Source of the DNA: an uncultured Bacilli bacterium | Lineage (GTDB): Bacteria > Bacillota_I > Bacilli_A > RF39 > UBA660 | DNA: 64,000 nt | Assembly (NCBI GenBank): GCA_910588195.1 | Contig: CAJUPN010000006.1 | Location: forward strand, 1-64,000 | Direction: 5' to 3' | Shown: in pieces, positions 17,409 through 25,219 of the stretch | How the letters are laid out: each line of letters starts with the position of its first letter | Position numbering within the stretch: the first letter of the stretch is position 1 | The notes under the pieces: generated by a model | Told to the model about the DNA's origin: nothing | What the model saw: only the letters and a program-made list of their open reading frames with translations | The model's database searches: none | Position numbers and translations under genes: made by a program

Positions 17409-20400
17409 ATGCATAATAAGAAAAAATATAGTTATTTATTAATAGGAATAGTAAGTATAGCACTTTTAATGGGCATACTCTATCCAAGAAATGCTTATAA
17501 AGAAAAAGTAAATAAAATAGAAGCAACAAGATTGGCAGCATTTACAAGTTTGACAAACGACTACTTATTTTTGTCTGACTTAAATTATATTACAGAAAAC
17601 AGATGGTCATATAATGGATGGAGTGGCCATGAAATACAAAAAGATAAAAATCAAGATGGTGGAGCTTTAAGTCTTATAATCAATGGAGAAAAACGACTAT
17701 TTGCAAAAGGTCTTGGTGTTCATGCAAAAGGTCAAGTAACTTTTGATATATCAGAGTACTCTGCACAGTTCCCAAGATTTGTTGCAAAACTTGGTGTTGA
17801 TGCTGCAAGAGGAAATAATGGTAGTATTTGGTTTAGAATTACAGCATCTAAAGATGGTATAACTTGGAATAAATTAATTGATAGAACAGATATTTTAACA
17901 GGTGTAAGCGAAGCTGTTCAAGTTGATTTAGATGTTACAGGATATAAATATTTATGTATTTATGTTGATCCAAATGGTTCAAATGCAGCTGACCATGGGA
18001 CTATAGCAGATGCTCGTCTAGTTACAGAAGATTTTCAATTAAGTGATAATGGAAATTATAATAAAATTCAAAAACTAGATTATTATGATAAAGCTTTAAA
18101 TGCTAATAATTCTGATTACAATTATAATAATAATTATAGAATGATTCTTGAGAGAGAATTAGTAAAAAAAATAGGTTATTGGAATATCCAATATCTTACA
18201 GATTTAGATTCTAGAATTTCTGAAACATTAGATTGGATTTTAAGTGACAATAGAATAATAGAAGAAGTTATCGAAGTTGGGGAAATTTCAAATACAACAA
18301 AATTTTTAACTGTTATTTCTGATATTTATCATAAATATCAAAACGAATTAAAATCAAAAGATGGATACGTTTATGAAAAAATGATGATAGCTTTAGCAGC
18401 AGGATATTCTACTGATAAAATTATCTCACCACTTGAATTCAGTTTTCCATCTCCTACATATGACTATTTAGAGCGTTTTGAAATAATGAAAGATTTATTT
18501 GACAATAATAAATTCAAAAAAGTTAAAAATAATGATTTACAGGGTGAATTTATTGATAATGATTGGTTTAAGGATTATCATGTTGAACTAATGCGAATGG
18601 TAATGCAAGACGGAACAAGCAACAGTGATCTTATATGGCTAAATGGTTTTACATATGAAAAGAAAAGTGTAAGTTTCTATATGATAGGGTATGTATCTCC
18701 AGTATATACGCAAGATAAATATTATGCAGAAGAAAATAGAGAGAAATATGATCAACAATTTTATTTAAGTAAATATAATATTCCATATGGCTTGTCAAAT
18801 GGTGTTAAAATTCCAAGATATTGGATGGTATTTGCAAATGGTGGTATTTGTTGGAATGCTTCTCGTGTTGGGCAAAGTATGTATCGTGTTAATGGTATAC
18901 CTGCAACTGGAGCATACCAAGTAGGACACGAATTATATATCCAATATTCTGAAGATGCAAATGGTAATGGTTACTGGTCACCAAGATATGGTAACTGGAG
19001 TGGTGCTGGAAGTACTTGGGGTGGAGGAAATCCTTTCCGTTATTTATTTAACTGGAATAATAAGTATTTTACAGATAAAACTATCAGTGGATCTAAAATA
19101 GCGTCAAGTACTGGATATTTATATTTAGGACAAGATAATTTAAATAGATATGAAGATTATAAAAAATCATTATATTTGAATTTGACAGCTAATTCATATA
19201 CAGATAATAATAAAAAACTAGAAACTTATTTTAAATCTTTAGAGGTTAATAATATAAATTTAGATACTTATGATTCTATAATAAATATTTATAAAACGAT
19301 GAGTATTAAAAATGAAGGTGGAACAATAACATCAAGCGATTGGTATGCTTTAGCAAATAAAATAATTGATGCTTATACTTATTATCCGGTTGCAATGTTT
19401 GATTTATTAAACGTCATAAGACCATACTTAGAAGGTAGTGAAAAATTACATATAGATAGATTAGAAAAAGCAGCATTAGAAAAAGCAGTATCAGCAACAG
19501 CAAATGAAACAATTCATGGAGATGCTGTTAGAACTCATGCAAGACAACTTTTAAATAGAGCACAACCAGAGCCTATGTCATTCTCATTTGATGGTGAAAA
19601 TGCTGGCAAAATTATTAGAAATCCATTATATCAATTTGCTTGGGGCTATAGTTTAGATGGTGGAGCAACATTTACAGAATTTGTAAATGATGATTCGCTT
19701 AAACTAACGAATGAAGAATTATCTAGAATTACTGCTGAAAATGATATAATTTTTAAATTTATGGGATTAACTGACTATCGATACACTATTGATATTTCTA
19801 ACGGATCTTTAAGTAATAAATTATTTGGAAATGATTTGGAAAATAGAGTTGTAGGAGTAGATTTAACTTATGAATGGCGTAATAGTGAAAGTGACTCATG
19901 GACATCATATAGAATTGCTTCTCCAGATAATACAGGTAATAAAACTTTACATGTCAGAAGAGGCGCTACTGGAACGCAATTACCAACTAATTCTGTGACC
20001 TATACATTCACACTAGACAATCAACCTGATACACGAAAATATGTCCCTGTCTCACACTTATCTCTAAAATCAGTATCGACAGAAGCGATAAATAATGGTG
20101 GGTCAGCTGTATATGCAATTGATGGAAATTATAATACTAGATGGCATAGTGCATGGGATGGAAGTGATACAGAAAGATTTATAACAATAGAATTAGATAA
20201 ACCGAGATATGTTTCAGCGGTAGAATATGTACCAGCAGATGGTGGAAATGGTAGAATAAATGATGGAACTATTTGGGGAAGTATGGATGGTGAAAATTGG
20301 GAAATATTATCTCAAAGAAAAGGTATAACTTATTCTTCACAAGCAAATACTATAGAACAAGCTATTAATTTTACTCAAAAATTTGAAATAGATACCCCAA

Positions 20401-21938
20401 AAGAAGTAAGATATGTCAAAATAGTAGCAGATAGAACTAATGGAAATTGGTTTGCTGCTAGAGCTTTTAATATCTTTCAAGATGTAACAAAAAATCCAAG
20501 ACCAACAGCTGGAATAGCATACAGTACGACTGATCCTACTAATCAAGATGTAGTAGCAAGGCTTTTAAATATAAGCTCAGCTAACTATGAAATATTAGGT
20601 GACGGTGAAAGCACTCATACATTTACAGAAAACGGTTCTTATACATTTAGATTTGTTGATAAAGAAACAAATTATGAAGGTTCGGCTATAGCTACTGTAG
20701 ATTGGATTGATAAAGAAGCTCCTATAGCTACATTTGAGTATACTCCTAATTCAGCAACTAATCATTCAGTAATTGCTACATTAAAACCTAATGAAACTGT
20801 AACTGTAACAAACAACGGAGATTTTACTGTTGATGAGGAAGGAAATATTTATAATATTGATGGAATAATGATTCCTGGCTTAAAAGCTGATGAAAATGGT
20901 GATGTTTGGGATATTGATGGTAATTATGTTACAAACATAAATACATTCACTTATGAATTTCTTTCAAATGGTGAATTCACATTCGAGTTTGTAGATAAAG
21001 CAGGAAACAAAGGGACAGCAACAGCTATAGTAGATTGGATTGATACAACAGCACCAAGTGCCAAAATAGAGTATGACATAAAATCGTTAACAAACAAAGA
21101 TGTAACAGCAAGTATATCATTTGATGAAGAAAATGTAACTGTAAGAAATAACGACGGAAAAACAAATTATGTATTTACAGAAAATGGCGAGTTTATATTT
21201 GAATTCCAGGATGCAGCTGGAAATACTGGAAGCATTATTGCAAAAGTTGATTGGATAGACAAAGTAGCTCCAACTGCAGAATTAAAATATGAAATAAAAG
21301 AAGATAAAGTAATTGTAACAGTTATAAATCCAAGTAAAGAAATCACATTTAAAGAAGGAAATGGAATTTATGAATACACAAAAAATGGAAATTATGAGAT
21401 AGAATTCTACGATTCAGTAGGAAATATTGGAAAATTAATTGCAAAAATAGATTCGTTTGAAGAAGACAAAGATGATGGTAATAAACCAGAAAATCCAGAT
21501 ATTCCAACCAACCCAGATGATAATAAACCAGAAAATCCAGATATTCCAACCAACCCAGATGGTAATAAACCAGAAAATTCAGATATTCCAACCAATCCAG
21601 ATGATAATAAATCTGACAATTCTAATAAACCTAACAATAATATAACTAGTAGTAATAATGGTAATAGCAATTACAATAGTGGAAATAATAGTAATACAAC
21701 TACTAACACCAATAACAATGCCACTAATGAAAATAACACTACTACAACAAAAACAGATAATAATAAATCAGATAATGTAGAAACAAAAACAACTACGAGA
21801 AATTCAAATAAAGAAAATACTAATTTAACTGAGAAAGTTGAAAAAAATTCCAAAGGAAATAAGATAATACCAGTAGTAATTATTGTAGTAGTAAGTTTAA
21901 TATCATTATTTGCATATATAATCAAAAAAATGAAATAA
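17409..21938 (+). CDS. Large multidomain cell-surface protein (NPCBM, transglutaminase-like, F5/8C, Ig-like)
   Basis: The 1509-residue protein starts with a signal/anchor segment (residues 8-26). Next come an NPCBM carbohydrate-binding module (about residues 45-210; WSYNGWSG, GLGVHAKGQVTFDIS), a helical region, and a transglutaminase/papain-like core. The core contains GGICWNASRVGQ (Cys near 481) and YQVGHELYIQY (His near 507). An F5/8-type discoidin domain follows (about 880-1030; YAIDGNYNTRWHS), then about four Ig-like repeats with the shared ending VDWID (1030-1350). Three 14-residue Pro/Asn repeats, an Asn/Thr-rich linker and a C-terminal membrane segment with Lys tail complete it. It looks built to bind host or dietary glycans and to act on proteins; activity is inference. 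The ATG at 17409 has an AAGGAAGGA site. Confidence 0.85.
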   Translation: MHNKKKYSYLLIGIVSIALLMGILYPRNAYKEKVNKIEATRLAAFTSLTNDYLFLSDLNYITENRWSYNGWSGHEIQKDKNQDGGALSLIINGEKRLFAKGLGVHAKGQVTFDISEYSAQFPRFVAKLGVDAARGNNGSIWFRITASKDGITWNKLIDRTDILTGVSEAVQVDLDVTGYKYLCIYVDPNGSNAADHGTIADARLVTEDFQLSDNGNYNKIQKLDYYDKALNANNSDYNYNNNYRMILERELVKKIGYWNIQYLTDLDSRISETLDWILSDNRIIEEVIEVGEISNTTKFLTVISDIYHKYQNELKSKDGYVYEKMMIALAAGYSTDKIISPLEFSFPSPTYDYLERFEIMKDLFDNNKFKKVKNNDLQGEFIDNDWFKDYHVELMRMVMQDGTSNSDLIWLNGFTYEKKSVSFYMIGYVSPVYTQDKYYAEENREKYDQQFYLSKYNIPYGLSNGVKIPRYWMVFANGGICWNASRVGQSMYRVNGIPATGAYQVGHELYIQYSEDANGNGYWSPRYGNWSGAGSTWGGGNPFRYLFNWNNKYFTDKTISGSKIASSTGYLYLGQDNLNRYEDYKKSLYLNLTANSYTDNNKKLETYFKSLEVNNINLDTYDSIINIYKTMSIKNEGGTITSSDWYALANKIIDAYTYYPVAMFDLLNVIRPYLEGSEKLHIDRLEKAALEKAVSATANETIHGDAVRTHARQLLNRAQPEPMSFSFDGENAGKIIRNPLYQFAWGYSLDGGATFTEFVNDDSLKLTNEELSRITAENDIIFKFMGLTDYRYTIDISNGSLSNKLFGNDLENRVVGVDLTYEWRNSESDSWTSYRIASPDNTGNKTLHVRRGATGTQLPTNSVTYTFTLDNQPDTRKYVPVSHLSLKSVSTEAINNGGSAVYAIDGNYNTRWHSAWDGSDTERFITIELDKPRYVSAVEYVPADGGNGRINDGTIWGSMDGENWEILSQRKGITYSSQANTIEQAINFTQKFEIDTPKEVRYVKIVADRTNGNWFAARAFNIFQDVTKNPRPTAGIAYSTTDPTNQDVVARLLNISSANYEILGDGESTHTFTENGSYTFRFVDKETNYEGSAIATVDWIDKEAPIATFEYTPNSATNHSVIATLKPNETVTVTNNGDFTVDEEGNIYNIDGIMIPGLKADENGDVWDIDGNYVTNINTFTYEFLSNGEFTFEFVDKAGNKGTATAIVDWIDTTAPSAKIEYDIKSLTNKDVTASISFDEENVTVRNNDGKTNYVFTENGEFIFEFQDAAGNTGSIIAKVDWIDKVAPTAELKYEIKEDKVIVTVINPSKEITFKEGNGIYEYTKNGNYEIEFYDSVGNIGKLIAKIDSFEEDKDDGNKPENPDIPTNPDDNKPENPDIPTNPDGNKPENSDIPTNPDDNKSDNSNKPNNNITSSNNGNSNYNSGNNSNTTTNTNNNATNENNTTTTKTDNNKSDNVETKTTTRNSNKENTNLTEKVEKNSKGNKIIPVVIIVVVSLISLFAYIIKKMK
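21480..21605 (+). repeat. Three tandem 42-bp repeats in the surface protein gene
   Basis: Units at 21480-21521, 21522-21563 and 21564-21605 each encode NKPENPDIPTNPDD or a close variant. They form the wall-spanning linker ahead of the Asn/Thr-rich stretch. Near-identity at DNA level suggests recent slippage or recombination. Confidence 0.9.
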
Positions 21939-21991
21939 TTTTAAATAATTATGATAGATTACATAAAAACAAAATAGAAAAAAGTTTTATG

Positions 21992-22017
21992 AAGAGAATA
22001 AAGTATTATTCTCTTTT
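21992..22017 (+). terminator. Intrinsic terminator of the surface protein gene
   Basis: The 10-bp stem AAGAGAATAA/TTATTCTCTT with loop AGTA is followed by a short T run. Confidence 0.65.
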
Positions 22018-22044
22018 AATTTAGAATCTAAAGTAATAGAAATG

Positions 22045-22053
22045 TGTTATAAT
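22045..22053 (+). promoter_or_regulatory. Extended -10 promoter element
   Basis: TGT-TATAAT at 22045-22053 precedes the gene starting at 22076; initiation near 22060 argues against the earlier ATG at 22067. Confidence 0.55.
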
Positions 22054-22075
22054 ATTTACAAAAGAGATGAATGTT

Positions 22076-22552
22076 ATGAATGATTTGTATTTCCTAGATA
22101 AAGAATTAGAAAAACTATATAATAGAATTCCTATATTTGAAAGAGAAAATGATATTAGTAGTCAACAGAAAGACGAGTACAATAAGGCTCTGAATGAATA
22201 TTTAGAATGTGGAAGAAAAGTTTTTAACGATCCAAGCTTAAGAATGGAAGATATCAAAAATCGAATTCTAGAACATTCTATATTATCCATTAAAGCTTTA
22301 TTAGCTTATGAACCACAAGATATATTATCCGCTATCCAAGATATTGATAATATTACTAGTGACGCCTTTACGCGTCTTGAATATTGTCTTTCTTGCAGGG
22401 ATGATAAGCCAAGCGATTTTTATCAAGATAAACTATTTGCTAATGATAGAAAGTTTATAGAAAATTTTAGTGAAGAAGATTTTGCTAATTTTAAAAGACT
22501 TCAGGATTACATCAGAAAAACTTCAGAAGACACTAAAAGAAATGGATTATAA
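22076..22552 (+). CDS. Hypothetical soluble helical protein
   Basis: About 158 residues, rich in Asp, Glu and Lys, with no membrane segment and no motif I recognise. A pair CLSCRDDKPSDFY occurs near residue 105. The ATG at 22076 has an AAGAGATG ribosome binding site at normal distance; the ATG at 22067, three codons earlier, overlaps that site. The gene has its own promoter and a weak terminator, and no functional link to neighbours is visible. Confidence 0.6.
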   Translation: MNDLYFLDKELEKLYNRIPIFERENDISSQQKDEYNKALNEYLECGRKVFNDPSLRMEDIKNRILEHSILSIKALLAYEPQDILSAIQDIDNITSDAFTRLEYCLSCRDDKPSDFYQDKLFANDRKFIENFSEEDFANFKRLQDYIRKTSEDTKRNGL

Positions 22553-22557
22553 TATTT

Positions 22558-22583
22558 AAACCTAGTTATACTAGGTTTAATTT
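22558..22583 (+). terminator. Hairpin, weak terminator
   Basis: The 8-bp stem AAACCTAG/CTAGGTTT with loop TTATA is followed only by AATTTG, so termination may be weak. Confidence 0.45.
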
Positions 22584-22670
22584 GTAACTAATATATGACT
22601 TAATTATTCGATAAGTAAATATTTTTATGTATAATTAAAATAAAAGGAATAATAATGAAGGAAGTATTTT

Positions 22671-23063
22671 ATGAATCATGCATTTAGATTAACAAGAGGA
22701 AGTGACTTAAAAAAAGAAATCATTTCTTATTGCCAAAAGAAAAATATCAAGGCTGGAGCTATTATTTGTGCAGTTGGGTGCATTCAGCATTTACATATCC
22801 GTCTTGCTGAAGCTAAAGAATATATAGATAAAGAAGGATGTTACGAAATCGTAAGTATAACAGGAACATTATCACAAGAAGATGTTCATATTCATATAGC
22901 AGTATCAGATAATACTGGAAAAACAGTAGGTGGACATTTAAAAGATGGAACTATTATAGATACGACATGTGAAGTTGTAATATGTGAGTTAAAAGATTAT
23001 GTTTTTACTCGTGAACCAGACAGTGAAACTGGCTATGACGAATTAGTAATTAAAGAAAAATAA
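22671..23063 (+). CDS. PPC-domain (DUF296) protein
   Basis: The 130-residue protein is a single PPC/PCC domain, the fold first described in plant AT-hook proteins and widespread in bacteria as a small trimeric protein. It shows FRLTRGSDLKKEI at the start, AGAIICAVGCIQHLHIRLA near residues 33-51, and the conserved HIHIAVSD and GGHLKDGTII stretches whose His residues cluster in the fold. Bacterial members are thought to bind DNA or a small ligand, but the function is unsettled. The start has an AAGGAAG site. The gene 40 bases downstream is on the same strand. Confidence 0.85.
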   Translation: MNHAFRLTRGSDLKKEIISYCQKKNIKAGAIICAVGCIQHLHIRLAEAKEYIDKEGCYEIVSITGTLSQEDVHIHIAVSDNTGKTVGGHLKDGTIIDTTCEVVICELKDYVFTREPDSETGYDELVIKEK

Positions 23064-23106
23064 AAAAGTTTATAATAGAATTATAAAATGCTTCGAGGTG
23101 AAAAAA

Positions 23107-23805
23107 ATGACTTTTGCTGAACAAATATTACAATTTAACACATGGCTTTCTTCTCAAACTTTTGAACTACCATTAGGCTTTGAAATCATTAACCCATTTA
23201 ATGGTGAGCAACACGAAAAAGTGAAGCAGACTACAACATTATTCTATAAAAAGTATTATAATGATAATCGTAAACGTCGTTTAATTTTATGCAGCTCTCC
23301 TGCAAGAAAGGGAACAGCTATAACTGGAGTACCCTTTGAAGATAGTCAACATCTTCAAAATGAAACAGGTATTTTTATCGATGAATTTTATATAAATAAG
23401 AGGTCTTCCGACTTTTTATATGACGTTATGAATAAATACGGTGGATGTAAAAGGTTTTATGATGATTTTTATCTAAATTTTGTTTTTCCTCTAGGTATAA
23501 TAAAAACAAATTCTAAAGGAAATAAAGTAAATTGCAACTATTATGAAAATAAAGATTTACAAGAAAAGTTATACTCCTTTATTGTTAAATCACTTCAACT
23601 TCAATTAGCATTTGGAATTGATACTTCAGTGTGCTACTGCATAGGTAGTGGTGAAAATTATAAATTCTTATTAAAGATAAATAAAGAATATAAATTCTTT
23701 GATGAGATTATACCCTTAGAACACCCAAGGTTCATCATGCAATATAATTCTAAACAAAAGGACACTTTTATTGAAAAATACTTGAATGCTTTAAATAATA
23801 AATAA
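23107..23805 (+). CDS. Uracil-DNA glycosylase family protein (DUF4918/SMUG-like)
   Basis: The 232-residue protein matches the SMUG2/DUF4918 branch of the uracil-DNA glycosylase superfamily. It has LGFEIINPF near residue 22, LILCSSPARKGTAITGVPFED near residues 60-80, NFVFPLGI near 122, and the late EHPRFIMQY that corresponds to the H-P-x-R/SP motif at the active site. Such enzymes excise uracil or related damaged bases. The ATG at 23107 is preferred; the GTG at 23098 is part of the GAGGTG ribosome binding site. Confidence 0.8.
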   Translation: MTFAEQILQFNTWLSSQTFELPLGFEIINPFNGEQHEKVKQTTTLFYKKYYNDNRKRRLILCSSPARKGTAITGVPFEDSQHLQNETGIFIDEFYINKRSSDFLYDVMNKYGGCKRFYDDFYLNFVFPLGIIKTNSKGNKVNCNYYENKDLQEKLYSFIVKSLQLQLAFGIDTSVCYCIGSGENYKFLLKINKEYKFFDEIIPLEHPRFIMQYNSKQKDTFIEKYLNALNNK

Positions 23806-23807
23806 AA

Positions 23808-23837
23808 ACACATTAGAATTTCTAATGTGTCTTTTTT
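23808..23837. terminator. Bidirectional terminator shared by convergent genes
   Basis: The 10-bp stem ACACATTAGA/TCTAATGTGT has A-rich flank on the left and CTTTTTT on the right. It ends the glycosylase gene and overlaps the stop of the convergent C39-like gene. Confidence 0.8.
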
Positions 23838-24457
23838 GCTTTCTTTTTCACTTTTTTCTTAAACAAAAACATTACTTCTCTTTCTTCAACAGGTCCTAAA
23901 GAGAAGTTCACTTTTGGATCATAACTATCAAAGTTTTCTTTTTTTATTATTCTATTATATTCAGTTGGTGCATCATTAACTATTACATACTCAGTTTCAC
24001 ATTTTAAAACTTTATCCCTATAATATGGATCAAAGATTTTAACATCTCCATCATTTGTAAATCCAGTTACTAGTACATAATGTCCCCAATAATCATAGCA
24101 ATATACAACTGCACATATTTTACTATCTGTATTAGAATCAAAAGTATTTTTGATAAACTCATAAGTTACTTCTTCTAGTGTATGAAAATCAACAGACATT
24201 TTGAAATTACTATGTTCTTTGAAATATTCTCCTAACCAAAATGAGAAGAATTTCATTGCCTCATGATTAGTTCCAAAAAATCCCCATCCTCTTTTGGTAT
24301 AACCATCAAGTAAAAAGTTATTAACAAAATGAAGTAAATCAGGTGGGAATGCTTCTCTTGGAATCATGTAGCTTAAAGCATTTTCCATCGTTGCTGTTCC
24401 ACAATCATGTCCAGTAAATTGATATCTTAAAGGTGTTTTCACAGTAATCATCTCCAT
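23822..24457 (-). CDS. C39-like cysteine protease
   Basis: The 211-residue protein shows the papain-fold layout of peptidase C39-like proteins: FTGHDCGTATMENAL with Cys near residue 19, then YWGHYVLVTGF with His near 126 and an Asp in KIFDPYY. C39 peptidases trim leader peptides, but this one has no ABC transporter part, no signal peptide and no precursor peptide nearby, so its substrate is unknown. The C-terminus is Lys-rich (VKKKAKK). The ATG at 24457 lies six bases after a TATAAT box, so it would be leaderless; a GTG five codons on has a GGAGATG site at good spacing and may be the real start. Confidence 0.7.
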   Translation of the reverse strand: MEMITVKTPLRYQFTGHDCGTATMENALSYMIPREAFPPDLLHFVNNFLLDGYTKRGWGFFGTNHEAMKFFSFWLGEYFKEHSNFKMSVDFHTLEEVTYEFIKNTFDSNTDSKICAVVYCYDYWGHYVLVTGFTNDGDVKIFDPYYRDKVLKCETEYVIVNDAPTEYNRIIKKENFDSYDPKVNFSLGPVEEREVMFLFKKKVKKKAKKTH

Positions 24458-24498
24458 AATCTTATTATAGCATATAAGATTATTATAATGACAATTAA

Positions 24499-24520
24499 AA
24501 AAGGATAATTAAATATCCAT
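24499..24520 (-). terminator. Intrinsic terminator of the ATPase/repeat-protein unit
   Basis: On the minus strand GGATA/TATCC around an AT loop is followed by six T, directly after the stop of the repeat protein gene. Confidence 0.65.
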
Positions 24521-25219
24521 TTATTGTGATAAAATCCAATCTATAATTAATTCTTTGATTTGATAATATTCTTCTTCTTCAAATTGCATATTACCTATAC
24601 AAAACTTTTTAGAAGATATATGAGCACAGAAAATACATTCATAAAGATCTGAACAATCTTGGATAAACAAACAATTGTTAATCTTGCTAGAACAGACTAC
24701 ACTGTAAGAATTACTACAAGAACCAGAATCATCTGTTCTAATACAGTATTGACATAGTGCTGATCTTTGAGATGCTAACATATAATCACAGTTTCCAGAC
24801 CCATCACAGAAAACAATATTTTTTCCTTCTCTAATATCATTAGAAGCATAAACATTTTCTGATCTATAAATGGTATCACTTTTACTAACATTTGTTGAGT
24901 CATAAACTCTTTCTGTTGTAATTAAATTGATTGAATTCCAAATACTCACCAATTCTTCTAAATTATCAATATTTCTTTTTTCTAACATCCATCCAGTATC
25001 TTGATCTTTTTTCTCCATATTATTTAATGTAATAAACTTATTCCCATGAATAGAAGTTGCCCATGTTTCTTCGTTAGTTGTTGAATCATATACCATCTTA
25101 GGTATTTTTACATCAAAAGCAAATTTTTCTTTTATCTCCTCAATTGAAAATTTGTTTTCACGATTAAAAACATTTTTAAATATTTTATTAACTGTCTCTA
25201 ATACTTCTGTATTATTCAT
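24521..25219 (-). CDS. Cys/Ser/Asn-rich repeat protein paired with the ATPase
   Basis: The protein has about 232 residues: a helical N-terminal part (1-50), then from about residue 105 short irregular repeats rich in Ser, Asn and Cys (VYDSTNVSKSDTIYRSENVY, then CSNSYSVVCSSKINNCLFIQ), ending DLYECIFCAHISSKKFCIGNMQF and an acidic helix. The five- to ten-residue periodicity suggests a right-handed beta-helix with stacked Ser/Cys, and CxxC spacing could bind metal. The start at 25219 has an AAAGGATG site, and the gene overlaps the ATPase gene, so the two are coupled. I recall similar pairs in Patescibacteria but could not check. Function unknown. Confidence 0.6.
   Translation of the reverse strand: MNNTEVLETVNKIFKNVFNRENKFSIEEIKEKFAFDVKIPKMVYDSTTNEETWATSIHGNKFITLNNMEKKDQDTGWMLEKRNIDNLEELVSIWNSINLITTERVYDSTNVSKSDTIYRSENVYASNDIREGKNIVFCDGSGNCDYMLASQRSALCQYCIRTDDSGSCSNSYSVVCSSKINNCLFIQDCSDLYECIFCAHISSKKFCIGNMQFEEEEYYQIKELIIDWILSQ

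Noticed and set aside
21349..21925. Antisense frames under the repeat region of the surface protein
   Set aside because: They mirror the low-complexity repeats of the sense gene and have no starts with ribosome sites.
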